From Ottelia alismoides (taxonomy: Eukaryota; Streptophyta; Magnoliopsida; Alismatales; Hydrocharitaceae): a DNA stretch of 64,000 nt. The stretch covers positions 62,001 to 126,000 of the forward strand of contig JAZKJV010004145.1 in assembly GCA_037367405.1 (NCBI GenBank), written 5' to 3'. Shown here in pieces: positions 43,695-55,685 of the stretch. Position numbers and translations under genes: made by a program. The notes beneath the pieces are model-generated. The model saw nothing but the letters and a program-made list of their open reading frames with translations. It did no database searches and was not told the origin of the DNA. Each line of letters opens with the position of its first letter. Position 1 is the stretch's first letter.

Positions 43695-43836
43695 TGTTGA
43701 GGTAAATATATCTCTTGGTCTATTTTATGTTTTATATTTCTTTATGTACTTATCATGTAATTAACCCAATGGTGTTTCTCCTATATAAGAGAGCCCTCGA
43801 TCTATTCTATATGCATGATTTTATTTTCTCCCAACA
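43695..43836 (+). repeat. 5' LTR of the copia derivative (142 bp)
   Basis: TGTTGAGGTAAATATATC to TTTTCTCCCAACA, with TATA-like CTATATAAGAGAGCC near 43781-43795. Confidence 0.88.
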
Positions 43837-44321
43837 TGATATTGGAGCAACGGTCCTAGACTGGGGTTCCCATATCCCACCGTAAACCCTAACCCTACAT
43901 GCACCCCCCAGCCCGTCGCCAACCGCCGCAAGGTCCCCAGCCCTGCCAAGCGATCTAGCCGCGCCTCCAGGCGCACTCCCCGCACCGCCAGCGTCGTCCC
44001 CGCGTCTCCAGGGCTTCGCCGCCGCGAGAGTCCAGCTGTCAGGCCCTCGCACCGCGCCTTTAGGCGCCATCCACACGTCTCCAGACTTTGTCACGGCAAC
44101 GCGCCTCCAGAGGCGGTCCCGCGCTGTCAGGCGGTGAACCATGTCACCAGAAGCTATCCTGCACCACCAGGCGCCTAACAGGGGTTGTCCCGCGCCTCTA
44201 GGGGTTGATTTCTCTCCTGTTCAAGCGGCTCTAGACCTCGCACGAAGACCTAGGGATGGTTGTATGAGTCTACAGTTACAACTATTCCCTCCGATGAGTC
44301 TGTAGACGGTTTTTTATTGTT
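43837..44321 (+). other. primer-binding site and leader of the copia derivative
   Basis: TGATATTGGAGC (43837-43848) is a decayed form of TGGTATCAGAGC. AACCCTAACCCTA follows at about 43887-43899, as in the other leaders. The rest is GC-rich with CCTCCAGGCGC-type repeats. Confidence 0.7.
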
Positions 44322-44708
44322 TCATGGAAAAACAAGAAGCAAACAATTGTGTTCGGATCAAGTGCAGAATTTGAATACAGGGCCATGGCACAAGGGAGTG
44401 CAGAAATGATGTGGATTAGATCAGTATTGACTGACCTTACTATTGAGGTCCCTCTTCATATGCAACTTTTATGCGATAATCAAGCTACACTATTCATTGC
44501 CAATAATCCTGCTTTTCATGAAGGGACGAAACATATAGAAGTGGATTGTCATTACACTAGAGATCTAATCCAGAAAGGTCTCATATCTATTGCCCATGTA
44601 TCCACAGGAGATCAAACTACTAACATATTCACCAAGGCATTAGCTAGAAGTCCATTTCAAAGGTGTTGCTCCAAGCTGAGCATGATAGATTTATATGCTC
44701 CAGCTTGA
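44322..44708 (+). pseudogene. RNase H C-terminal remnant of the copia derivative
   Basis: Open frame from SWKNKKQTIVFGSSAE through CDNQATLF, HIEVDCHYTRD and TNIFTKAL to a stop at 44706-44708. This is the 3' end of copia pol only. Its upstream junction at about 44320 marks the deletion. Confidence 0.85.
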
Positions 44709-44715
44709 GGGGGAG

Positions 44716-44857
44716 TGTTGAGATAAATATATCTCTTGGTCTATTTTATGTTTTATATATCTTTATGTACTTATCATGTAATTAACCCAAGGGCTTTTCT
44801 CCTATAGAAGAGAGCCCTTGGTCTATTCTATATGCATGGTTTTATTTTCTCCCATCA
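44716..44857 (+). repeat. 3' LTR of the copia derivative (142 bp)
   Basis: TGTTGAGATAAATATATC to TTTTCTCCCATCA, preceded by the polypurine tract GAGGGGGAG. Confidence 0.88.
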
Positions 44858-44864
44858 GATACTA

Positions 44865-45110
44865 TGTTAGAAAATAGAGATTGCGGAAGCTAATGATAAA
44901 CAGATGATAGAATGAAGGAATATAAACTGGAAGAACACATAATTTTTACGTGGAACCCTACTCCCTAAGGAGTAGGATGAAACCACGTGAGAAGCCCTCA
45001 AAGGGGCATATATTGCGTTCCTTTTTAGTAATGGATACAAGAGGTTTGGGGCTCTTTATATAGCCTCCACAGAGCCTCGAAGTCCCACCGCTGGCATTAC
45101 CTCAGTCTTG
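44865..45110 (-). repeat. possible LTR fragment of an older retroelement
   Basis: Begins TGTTAGAAAATAGAG directly after a sequence resembling a minus-strand primer-binding site (GCTCTGATAC at 43685-43694, interrupted by the copia derivative). It contains GGATGAAACCACGTG and CTCTTTATATAGCC, typical of copia LTRs. No partner LTR was found. Confidence 0.4.
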
Positions 45111-46366
45111 AATTAAACTTACAAAAATCAAACTATTCAATAGTTTGGTTTCAAAATATTTGGATGTGACTATGCAATATAACATTTTAAAGTAATTATT
45201 AATAATGACTCAATGAACCCATCTAGTTGTACGTCCTAAATATGAGAATTATACACCGTAATGAGCTCTAGTTCCTCTCACATCTGACATCAGAGGATGC
45301 CAACTTTAGAGTTTTTATCACCATTGCGTTCAAATATTGCGTCTCAGAACCATACCAATTAGCTACAATAGAAGTTAGGCATTTATTTTTTTATATAATA
45401 GTATGTCTAACTTAATGACCTTAAAATATATTACTAGGATTGAAATCATTGTCATTATTCAATTTTTGCATGATAGCTAATGGCTTCCGCTTGCTCCTTC
45501 TCACATTCAATCAATAATTGTCTCTTTTTTGTGACGGTATCCTGAATCTCCAAATCATGATAGAAAATCTCTTAAGCATTTCACAAAGCCCTCTATTATG
45601 AAGTTCTCATGAGAAATTACATTGTTATCCTTGTATTAGTCAAGATTTAGATATTCGGCATAGAAGGATGCATGTGCGTATTTGGTCACTTGGCCTTAGT
45701 GTACATGTTATATGCAATAACATGCATGCATAACACATATGTGGGCCGCTTAAACTACGTACATGTGACCACATATGCTCCAGCATCCTGATTCAGACTT
45801 GCTTATGGGATCTTAATAGTGGATTTGATGCAAGCGTTTGGAAATCCTAAACCTAATATTGCACCGCTCCTAAACCTAACATCACATGATATTACCCTCT
45901 CGCCTCTATGCGCCAAACCCGCATATACCTAAAGTCGAAATCCCATACTTCGTAATTGGAGCCCCCCTGAGCTTTCATTACCCTTTTTGTTCCCGACTCT
46001 TTGCTACAACGCCTTCATAACTCTCTTGTCGCCTTTACATTTGCTAGTTGTACTGGTATTCACCTTATCACATCATTTATGTATCACTTCCTTGGTTTTT
46101 TTACATTTTCTCATTCCTTGAACACGTTACTTTGATATTATTTAAATGTAAACGAGAGTAACCTGTGCGTGACGTGAGAGTTGATCATGTTAATATATAT
46201 ATGGGATTGTTATTTTTTATTGTCATTTCATAATATTGGAGAATTACTTTAAAAGTAAAAAAAATGGTTAAGAGGTGAGCTCTTTATATTCAAAGGAATC
46301 ACGGGATCTCTTTGTCTAAACTGTTAGTATAAGGAAAATGCTATGCAATTGTACATGCATTACTAA
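45111..46366. other. AT-rich intergenic sequence
   Basis: No gene, RNA or transposon recognised. Confidence 0.4.
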
Positions 46367-47320
46367 GGGCTCATTTGGTTGCCAGGTTACCTCAAGGTAA
46401 CCTGACTTACCCCTAACTCTACCCCTGCATTCATTGGTTGGAATTAGTTATATAAAGTGCATCTTTGATGGAAGCATTGGTGAAATAATCGAGGTGAAGA
46501 TTTGTGACGATAACATTCAGAAGAGAGATTCTTTTAGATATTTGGGATCTATTTTGCAACATGATGGAGAAATTGATGCAGATGTTACTAATAGAATAAA
46601 TGCAGGTTGGCTAAAGTGGAGAGGAGTCTCTGCTGTACTCTGTGATAAGAAAATTCCTTTAAAAATTAAAGGAAAGTTTTACAAAATAGCCGTGAGACCT
46701 GCTATGCTATATGGATCTGAATGTTGGCCTGTGAACCATAGACATGTGTAGAGAATGGTTGTAGGAGAAATGAAAATGCTAAGGTGGATGTGTGAACGTA
46801 CACATAAAGATCGGATTCAGAATGATGCAATCAGAAAGAAAGTTGTTGTAGCTCCGATTGAGGATAAGATGCGAGAAAATCGCTTAAGATGGTTTGGTCA
46901 TTTTTAAAGAAGATCAACTGATGCACTAGTTAGGAGATGCGAGTGTTGGGATGTTGAGCTGGCTAAGAGAGGGCGAGGACGACCCAAGAAGTGTTGGAAA
47001 GAGGCTATACGAAAGAATCTTAGTTTTGTGGATATAAGCCCGGGATTGATCCACGATAGATCTGAATGGAGGCGAAGAATCCATGTAGCTGCCCTACTTA
47101 ATTGTGGGAAAATGCTTTGCTATTGTTGATATTTCAATAAAAAATTTAAAATAAAAACATATTATAATCATAAAAAACTTAATATAACACATAGTCAATG
47201 TGACATCACATCACATTTATCATTCCAACCCTCCCCGACCGTTTTAACCACTCAAACAACTACTATTCATAGGAGGGTACTCCAACCCAACCCAACCCAA
47301 CCCGGTTACCAAACATGCCC
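46367..47320. mobile_element. TIR DNA element containing an RTE LINE fragment
   Basis: The left end GGGCTCATTTGGTTGCC and the reverse complement of the right end GGGCATGTTTGGTAACC are inverted repeats of the kind found on many plant MITEs. Flanks are TAA at the left and TTA at the right, so the superfamily (PIF/Harbinger-like or hAT) is unresolved. The left arm is 70 bp and the right arm about 190 bp; the RTE fragment fills the middle. Confidence 0.5.
46437..47128 (+). pseudogene. RTE-clade LINE 3' fragment (end of reverse transcriptase ORF)
   Basis: Frame 46434-46751 reads DSFRYLGSILQHDGEIDADV, then PLKIKGKFYKIAVRPAMLYG, and after a stop continues [29 protein letters not shown] and RGRGRPKKCWKEAIRKNL. 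These are the standard C-terminal motifs of plant RTE LINEs. The 3' end has CCATGTAGCTGCCC and TTTGCTATTGTTG, matching the Au-SINE tail. It is 5' truncated, as usual for LINE copies. Confidence 0.85.
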
Positions 47321-48802
47321 TTAAGATTCTGAGTGGGTGATTGATAGTTTATCATTTATGGTGCATATTGACTTTTACTCATATTTGTATATGATTAGCA
47401 ACCTTTAATTGCATATGATCACTTTTCAAGAAACAAGACTGCCATTTCTCTTTTGATGTGTCAAAATTCTATTACCAAAGTTGATATGCTAATCCGTTAT
47501 TTATTACTAATGGTGGGTTGATTAATTACTTATGGTTTCTTAGTAATCTTATGCTTATTGATCAGATCATCAGAGTATTGCACCTTTAATGATGCCATCA
47601 TGTTTTACTTATCGGAATTTTGAATCATATGAAATTTATACATATGATTGGTATAATCACAAGTATTTTGATGATTTTAAATCGTTACGCATTATATTTA
47701 AGGAATTTAAATGCTGAAAGGCAACAATTTTGTTTAGGATCATTTTGTAAGTATTTATAGCCAAGCAAACGACAAATAATGCGGAACCCACATTCTATGC
47801 TCTACTAAGATCACTTAATTATGTTTGACAAACATGCATACCTCGTCGAGAGAACGGATCCGAACACAGTTGCATGTCATTTGTGGGGAAAGTTGTGAAA
47901 GGAGGCATTAATAGAACATGTATTCTTGCTCAAATCCATATTGAAAGATTCGGTTATTTTTTACGATGGTTGCCGACTACCTAATACAACCCCTACAAAG
48001 GGGGATTTAAATCATGGTTTTTTTGGGTGGTAGGCACATTGCACTACCACCACACCACTACATATCATAGAAAATTCCACAGCATGTTCTAAGGTCGACA
48101 CTTTTTTGCGCGGTCACTATCTCAAGGTTACTCACCATGTTTACATTTCAAAAAAAGTCGTAAGCCCAACATAAATGTGCAAAAGGAAATAAGTGATTAC
48201 GTGGAAGATATAATGAAGAAGAATGACAAAGTCGTTAGCATGAGAAAACTGCAAGAGGAAGTGCGACCGTTGGATCTTCCATAATTGCATATCGACGAGG
48301 ATGCGATGCAAAACGACCATGAGTTTTTGAAGACGATGATGTTTCTTTAGTATTGACAATGTGTTAGATTGTATATTAAAGATGCACTAGCTTAAGAGGA
48401 GCATGCACGAGTTAACAAATACCTTGTCAAATTCTTTTTGATTATGACATTATATTCAACATTGTGATCAAGAATTCTTTTGCATGTGTAAAGCAACTGG
48501 ACAATATGAAAGTGGATATAAGCTTCATTCTTACCACAAAATTGCAGAAACATTATTGAATGAGGATGTTGCTGAAGCAAAAGGATTTTGGAAGGGTCAT
48601 GCATGTTTCCAACATCGGCTAGTCAAACTTGGGCTATCGTACAAGTGGCATGCAACCGAGTTTGAAATTGTCCTCTCAATGAGATATGCATATTTCCAAC
48701 TTGGGCTAGTCAAACTTAACTTAGAATGCATGTTTTCATTAGATTTCATTTGTGTGTATGTAACTACCTTGTAAACAAAAGTGTTACTTTTTATAATCTG
48801 AC
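47321..48802. other. AT-rich intergenic sequence
   Basis: No gene or transposon recognised. Short frames near 48141-48604 have no recognisable motif. Confidence 0.4.
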
Positions 48803-49133
48803 ACAACAAAGTCTTTCCCACAATTAATTGTAGAGTCGGCTACACGGATTTTCTACCTCAATTCAGATCTCTTTTTTGGGTTATTCTCAGACTTAAATCC
48901 AAATAATTAAGATCCATTCGGATGGTCTCATTCCAACACTTGGGCCTTCCTCGCCCTCTCTTAACCGGCTTAGCATTCCACTCGCATCTTCTAACTGGTG
49001 CATCAACCGACCTCCTTTGCAAATAGCCAAACTATCTTAAGCAATTTATCTCATCTTATCCTCTATCAGAGCTACACCAACTTTCCTTCTGATCATATGA
49101 TTCTGAATCTGATCTTTCCTTGTTACTCTTAAT
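48803..49133 (-). pseudogene. second RTE LINE 3' fragment
   Basis: Minus-strand reading gives VTRKDQIQNHMIRRKVGVALIEDKMR, then after a stop and frameshift GRLMHQLEDASGM and a GRGRP-like region, and ends GTGTAGCCGACTC ... CTTTGTTGTG. Same domain and tail as 46437-47128, shorter and more decayed. Confidence 0.75.
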
Positions 49134-49689
49134 AGTATAAATTTTAGAAATATTATGTTAAAATCATCAAAATGATTATGACCATACCGAGCTTATGTAT
49201 ATAATACATATAATTCAAAATTTCAATAAGTAATACATGATAGCATGATTAATGTGGAACACTTTCAAACTATTAGTAATCAACCACGAGTAAGCATTCA
49301 AGTTCAATACCTTTAATATTTTTTAGGAACAACCCACCTTTAATATTAAATGACTGATTATCATGTCAAGTTTGATAATAGAATTTTGACACTTAAGAGA
49401 TATATGTCCCTCTCTTTTTTTGTGACAAAGTGAAAAAGATGCCCATTGAAGTGGTCAAAGGCTGGTAGTCATCTACATATATTAGTAAATGAAAGAGTCA
49501 AGATACATTATAATTGATAAACATCTCAATCACACCTCCCGCAATCCCTAGTAAGACATGTACAAATGCATAGCAGTTTCTTTAAATGGAAAGTTAGACA
49601 AAGAGACCACGCGATTCCTTTGCATCTAAAGAGCCCATCGCCCAATCTATTTTTCAAATTAATCATCCAATATCATAAAATGGTTAAAT
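49134..49689. other. AT-rich intergenic sequence
   Basis: Nothing recognised. Confidence 0.4.
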
Positions 49690-50036
49690 GAGTGTGCTCT
49701 CATATTTCTTTCCGCATGTTTTTCTATTTTTTTGAAATGCAACTTGGGGGATTTACTTAGAATTAGTAAGTGGAATGTGTTTCGAATTTTGTGTAAAGCA
49801 TACATTCCTAACACTTTCATCTAAAGGGGGCCAATTTTAGCAATTCCGAGACCGTTAAAATTTAACAGTCTTGATGGAGTGGATAGAAGTCTCGAATTAA
49901 GTCGAATTTTGAATGACACCATGGTAACATATTGTGGTCTAAATTCCACTAAGTTTTATTTCAGCAAAATAAAAAAATACAGAAAAAAGGGTGGAAGCAT
50001 ATAAGTTACATGGAGTATACTCCTTTTTCCCATCAT
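49690..50036. mobile_element. diverged copy of foldback family A
   Basis: It aligns with the family A elements at 53531 and 61262: GGGGGATTTACTTAGAAT, TTCCTAACA...CATCTAAAGGGGGCC, GACCGTTAAAATTTAACAG, and an end resembling GGGTG...AAGTTAC...CTCCTTTTTCCC. It is not flanked by TA repeats and its left end is eroded. Confidence 0.6.
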
Positions 50037-51589
50037 AAAATTTCAATAAAAAATAAAAATCTCATATATGTTGGCATATGATCAACTCTCAGGTTCAAGC
50101 CCAGATTACTTCTTTCCATTTCAATAATATCAAACTAGCAGGTTCAAGATGTGCGAAAATATTAAAAAAAAAACAAGAATTAATACCTAAATGATGCAAT
50201 GAGGTGGAACTAATAGAGCCAGTAGATGTGAAGGCAGCAGGAGAACTGCATAGGACTTGAAAACATCAATATCACATCTCCAATTTGCCAGCCCTTGCAC
50301 TTCATGGCTCCTTGCTGTTATCAGATATCCATACTTACCGTAATGGTAAGCGTATCCGTTTCCAGTTTATTTCGTCTGCTCCTGCTTTCTTAAAATTGGA
50401 CACTTTTTTTAGAATCTAGACGCAACCCAACTGAGGCATTCTGTAGTTTTGGAGCATGAAATGGCCCCCTTAGGCCTTCTCACTTGAAAATAAACAAATA
50501 ATTTTATTGGCCTACTTGAGAATTTTGCTAATGAGTTACTGTTTTCCTAAATTTGTTGGGGGCCATGAAGCTGTTTAACTATTTCACAATGCTTATGCTT
50601 ATGTTGGGTATGCTGCTTATGCTCTTATCGGCGAGTTTACTGGTTAGAGTATGTCTGTGACTGAAACTGGAGTCTGTAATTGGACCCTACTAAACAGCGG
50701 TGAATCAGCAAGGCACTGTCCCTAATCCTTCACCTGGTTAATATATCCATCATCATCCGATGTATAAAAGGTGAACTTCTCACTTTGTTATACTAGTCCA
50801 CACCAATCTGAACGATGTGGTCATCAGAACTTTAACATCTGCTTCTCTGAAATAAGCAATACTGGAATAAGGTGATCTTATCTATTATGTCTTTGTGTTG
50901 CAAAGCCTACGGTATATATTCGTCTTATTATTCAAACCAATTTTTGGGGGATAAACTCCATTTGTTCCAATCATCTGTGTTCCATATTCCTCATCCAAAC
51001 AAGGCCGTAACGGGGATCTCACATCGTGTGGCAGCAGAATCAGCCAGTAAACTAGAAGTAGATACATACAGATGGGAAGCTATATATAGATCAACTGAAC
51101 TTATTTCCAGGACTTGGATAACCTCGTCTTTTAAAACTTTGTCTGTCAATTAATATTATCCTAAATCAATAGCGTTGTGACATGCTGTCTTCTTTTTCTG
51201 ATATCAGGAAGTTGGTGTACAGAGGGCGCAGTCATATACTTGCGCAAAGTAAAAGCTGTGTATAATCTAATTAATACAGGAATCATTTGTCTTAATACCT
51301 GACTTGTTTATGTAAATTGATCAATATAACTTATGTTTATTATATTCTTTGGACTTCTCTAAAATGCTGTAGGATGTGCTTGATTTCATATCTATTTTCA
51401 GTTGTTAGGTTAAAAATATCGCTATCATATTAGTAGGTTTGGAAAGTAATATATTGGGATTTGTGTATGATATTGGTGGAAATCTTGAAAATTACCAAAA
51501 AAATGATTTTGTAGTGAATTATGATCGTCTTAGTTCTTTGAATAATAATTAATATATTTTTACATTCTTTTTTTCATGGGAAAGAGGAT
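50037..51589. other. intergenic sequence with one unassigned frame
   Basis: A 93-residue plus-strand frame at 50872-51153 has no motif I recognise and could be chance or an old exon. No transposon ends seen. Confidence 0.35.
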
Positions 51590-52400
51590 CAGATCCTGAG
51601 ATGGGACTTATCACAAAAATTCCATAAGAAAAAACAAAATAATCATACAGTAGTATATACCGAAGCAAGTAATCTATAATGAGCAAGTACATTCTCATGA
51701 TAAAAATGTTCACCTTGAAAAATCAACTCGTTTCTTACATGCCAAATAGTCCACGATAAGGCAGCATCTTCCTGCGAATTTCCTCACACGATCTGATAAT
51801 TGTGGTGTTACTGGTCCTAAGCCAATGAATGCCTGCCCCCTCCCAAATAGATAATGCTGTTCTACATCTAAAGAATAAATGTTCCAAGTTTTCGGGTTCT
51901 TCACCATATCTGTCACATGCCAAATCTCCATAATGTAAAAATCTACAAGCATCCATGTCTAAGAAACCAAAGAAAAACCTTGATCCGCTGGGGAATTTCG
52001 TAGCTCCAAATAATTTTGGAATCATGTGTGAAATTGTCCTGAGTTGCGGTCTGATTGCGGGAAAAAATGATATCCCTTTTTAACAGAAAATCTAAGAACA
52101 TTGCATATGAAATGGTTCTTACAAGCTATTGCCCCCTCAAAATTTTTGAAGTCACGGAGCAAAGCAATATAATCATTCAATCGTTGACATGAGAAGGCCC
52201 CATTGAAGCAAGGACTCCAAGCTTCATCCGTCGAGGCCTCACGCAAAACAACACTTTGATTATTGGAAATGGCAAAATATCGAGGGTATCTATACTTCAA
52301 ACTCCCCAGACTCATCCAACTATAAACAAAAGGAGTCCCCATTGTCCATGATCCGACGCAACATCTCCTCTAATTGCGAAATAACATGAGCAATCCAAGC
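51590..52400 (-). pseudogene. L1-type LINE C-terminal fragment
   Basis: Minus strand reads SLGSLKYRYPRYFAISNNQ (52022-52342), then the zinc-binding domain CDRYGEEPENLEHLFFRCRT (51735-52025) with the expected cysteine and histidine spacing, then a WEGAGIHWL stretch. Two frames; no upstream reverse transcriptase remains. Confidence 0.75.
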
Positions 52401-53473
52401 TAGAGTGGCGAGGGAGTAGCTATCTCCGGAGATCCACAGATACCATAGGTGTTCCGTAACAACCTGTTTACCAAATCATCCTTTCCGCCCCGCAACCGTA
52501 GCACCCAATTGGTTAAATTTTTACACTCTTGTAGACTTTAATAAGGTATATTTGGCGAAATTAAAGTTATTACATTACATACTGTGTATAAATAGAAGGT
52601 TGAGTTAAATTTGGAAAAAAAAACAAACAAATAAATGGGTAGAATAACATATGGATAACCATAAAATGAAAAAAAGATCAAAATAAAACAGATTAGAAAC
52701 CAAACTTTCAACTTGAACCAGAGATAACCAATCCACTCAGAGTTGTCGTTGATTCACATCACCATATTATTAATACTTACTAACTAGCAACTACTAAATA
52801 TTATTATAATAACATGTATAATATGTGTATGTAAATTTTCCTTGATTAGATTTAGAGTTGTTTATCTCCATCGCCCAAAGGTGGATCGAAGCCCTCTATT
52901 AAAAAAATGGAGGTTTGCTACTTGGTCAACGAGCCTTGGGAGGGAGGGAGTGGTCAAGGGGGAGCAGGCAACACCCTCAAAAGAAATTACGAACCTTGTT
53001 AATATTTAGAAGTAGCATGCGAACAAAATGCCAAAAACCCTTTAAATGTTTAGATAAATAAATAATAAATACAATTCAAGCTTCATCTCTCACAAAAATA
53101 TCAGCGAAATCAAGCAACATTTTTCCATGATATGAACAGTAATAGATCTAGTTGCAGTATCAAATGAGGTGCACTTTCTGGATGCTTGGAAAACCACGTT
53201 AATTTAAGGATTTATTCTATTTATTTTACACATTCTAACTCCATAAATTTAATACTAAATATTAACATAATATGTATATCATGAAAGATTTAAGAAAATA
53301 TTACTATATTTGACATTAAAAGTTTGTTACAATATGGATAATATATTTTACATAACTGTATGATCGTCATTATTTTACAATATGCAGTTTAAATTTACAA
53401 AATTGTTACGTAATTTACAAATTTGGTAGTGGCTTTCTGAATTTCAGGAAAGACCCACCTCATTAGAAGGGCC

Positions 53474-53476
<3 letters not shown>
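52401..53476. other. AT-rich intergenic sequence
   Basis: Nothing recognised up to the first TA tract. Confidence 0.4.
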
Positions 53477-53530
<54 letters not shown>

Positions 53531-53533
<3 letters not shown>

Positions 53534-53914
53534 ATTGGGGAGCCTACACCCATGTGTAGGTAACTTACCTACACCCACCTCTTGTTTCTTAATTTTTTTG
53601 ATTTTTTTGAAATGGATCTTTAGGGGATTTACTTAGAATATTAAATGGAATATGTGTTTCAAATTTCATGTAAAACAGACATTCCTAACAGCTCCATCGG
53701 AAGGGGCCGATTTCAGCAAATCTCAGACCGTTAAAATTTGACTGTCATGATGGATAAGTTAGAAGTCTCAAAATAAGTTGAAATTTGATTTGACGATATG
53801 GTGATATATTGTGATCTAAATTCCCTAAGGAATTAATTCAAAAAATAAAAAATTTGAGGGAAAAAGAGTTGGGTGTAGGTAAGTTACCTACACATGGGTG
53901 TAGGCTCCCTTTTC

Positions 53915-53916
<2 letters not shown>
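53531..53916 (+). mobile_element. foldback element A1 (386 bp)
   Basis: The arms are inverted repeats. The left arm has GAGCCTACACCCATGTGTAG and GGTAACTTACC, the right arm their complements, ending GGCTCCCTTTTCCC. The core has CCGTTAAAATTTGACTGTC. TA tracts abut both ends. Nearly identical to A2. Confidence 0.88.
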
Positions 53917-53976
<60 letters not shown>

Positions 53977-53977
<1 letters not shown>

Positions 53978-54357
53978 AAAATGGGGCTGCCCCCAGGGAG
54001 TAGCCAACTTGGCTACTCCCACCCCTATTTTTCCCTCCATTTTTTTATTTTTTTGAAAAATAATAATTTGTATATTCATCATTATATCCCTCCCACATTC
54101 TATTAAAATTTCGTCAGAAACAGAGACTAAGCCCTCCATCCACACGTCATTTTTTTAACGGTCGCAGGATTTTTTAAATCGACCATGTTTGGATGGAGGC
54201 CGTAGAAGTCTCTGTTTCTGACGAAATTTTAATAGAATGTGAGAGGGATATAATGATGAATATACAAATTTTTATTTTCTAAAAAAATAAAAAAATGGAG
54301 GAAAAATAGGGGTGGGAGTAGCCAAGTTGGCTACTCCCTGGGGGCAGCCCCATTTAC

Positions 54358-54360
<3 letters not shown>
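53977..54360 (+). mobile_element. foldback element B1 (384 bp)
   Basis: Long palindrome. Each arm holds the mini-palindrome GAGTAGCCAACTTGGCTACTC (left; right arm reads AAGTTGG) and the paired core AGAAACAGAGACT / AGTCTCTGTTTCT. (AG)n lies to the left, (TA)n to the right. Confidence 0.88.
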
Positions 54361-54414
<54 letters not shown>

Positions 54415-54416
<2 letters not shown>

Positions 54417-54805
54417 GTCATATGTGGCTGCCCCCTAGGGGCAGCCAACATGGCTGGCCCCGCCTTATTTGGGCAAATTTTTTTATTTTTTTTGAAAAAT
54501 AACACCATTTACATTCATCCCTATATCCCTCCTATATACCATTCGAATTTCGTCAGAAACAGAGACTCCTACGGCCTCCATCCGGACAGTAATTTTTTAA
54601 CGGTAACAGGATTTTTTTAAATCGATACCATCGAGATGGAGGCCGTAGGAGTCTCTGTTTCTGACGAAATTCGAATGGCATGTAGGAGGGATATATGGAT
54701 GAATATACATGGTTTTATTTTTCAAAAAAAAATAAAAAAAAACGCCGAAAAATGGGGCGGGGGCAGCCATGTTGGCTGCCCCCAGGGGGCATCCCCATTT
54801 TTTCC
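54415..54805 (+). mobile_element. foldback element C1 (391 bp)
   Basis: Palindrome with arm motif GGGGCAGCCAACATGGCTG and core ACTCCTACGGCCTCCATCC paired with its complement. Left end GGGTCATATGTGG. Confidence 0.88.
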
Positions 54806-54821
54806 ATATATATATATATAT

Positions 54822-55186
54822 GGAAAAAATAGGGATGCCCCCGCCCCATTTTTCGGCGTTTTTTTTTTTATTTTTTTTTGAAAAATAAAACCATGTATAT
54901 TCATCCATATATCCCTCCTACATGCCATTCGAATTTCGTCAGAAACAGAGACTCCTACGGCCTCCATCTCGATGGTATCGATTTAAAAAAATCCTGTTAC
55001 CGTTAAAAAATTACTGTCCGGATGGAGGCCGTAGGAGTCTCTGTTTCTGACGAAATTCGAATGGTATATAGGAGGGATATAGGGATGAATGTACATGGTG
55101 TTATTTTTCAAAAAAAATAAAAAAATTTGCCCAAATAAGGCGGGGCAACCATGTTGGCTGCCCCTAGGGGGTAGCCACATATGACC

Positions 55187-55188
<2 letters not shown>
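54822..55188 (-). mobile_element. foldback element C2 (367 bp), inverted copy of C1
   Basis: Reverse complement of C1, down to ends reading CACATATGACCCC. It lacks about 26 bp of the mini-palindrome arm next to the centre. With C1 and the 16-bp TA spacer it forms one palindrome of about 775 bp. Confidence 0.88.
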
Positions 55189-55230
<42 letters not shown>

Positions 55231-55235
<5 letters not shown>

Positions 55236-55608
55236 TGTGTATGCCCCCTAGGGGGAGCTAACTTAGCTCCCCCCGCCCCTTTTTCCCAAAATTTTTTTAT
55301 TTTTTTTGAAATCTAAAACCGTGTAAATTCATTATTAAATCTCTATATTATGTTATTCAAATTTCATACGAAACCGAGACTCCTACGACCTCCATCCAAA
55401 CGGGGTCGATTTAAAAAATCCTGTTACCGTTAAAAAAATGACTGTCTGGATGGAGGCCGTAGGAGTCTCTGTTTCACACGAAATTTTTATGACATAATAT
55501 AGGGACATAGTGATGAATATTCACGGAAAAAAATTTCAAAAAAAAATAAAAAATTGAAGAAAATGGGGCGGGGGGAGCTAAGTTAGCTCCCCCTAGGGGG
55601 CAGCCTCA

Positions 55609-55613
<5 letters not shown>
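55231..55613 (+). mobile_element. foldback element D1 (383 bp)
   Basis: Arm mini-palindrome GGGAGCTAACTTAGCTCCC at the left and the same with AAGTTAG at the right. The left tip reads AAAATGTGTATGCCCCC, the right tip GGCAGCCTCATTTT. Confidence 0.88.

Positions 55614-55680
<67 letters not shown>

Positions 55681-55685
<5 letters not shown>

Larger units (their letters stand above)
43695..44857 (+). mobile_element. copia deletion derivative (1,163 bp), non-autonomous
   Basis: Two 142-bp LTRs (about 7% different by eye) with TG...CA ends and a perfect TSD GATAC. Inside are a damaged primer-binding site, a GC-rich leader of about 0.45 kb, then a direct jump into the last 130 codons of RNase H, and an intact polypurine tract. 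Gag, protease, integrase and reverse transcriptase are absent. LTR length, leader style and RNase H relate it to the other copias here, but it lies on the plus strand. Confidence 0.88.

Noticed and set aside
50872..51153. 93-residue frame as a gene
   Set aside because: No recognisable motif, no start context or splice evidence; mentioned only as unassigned.
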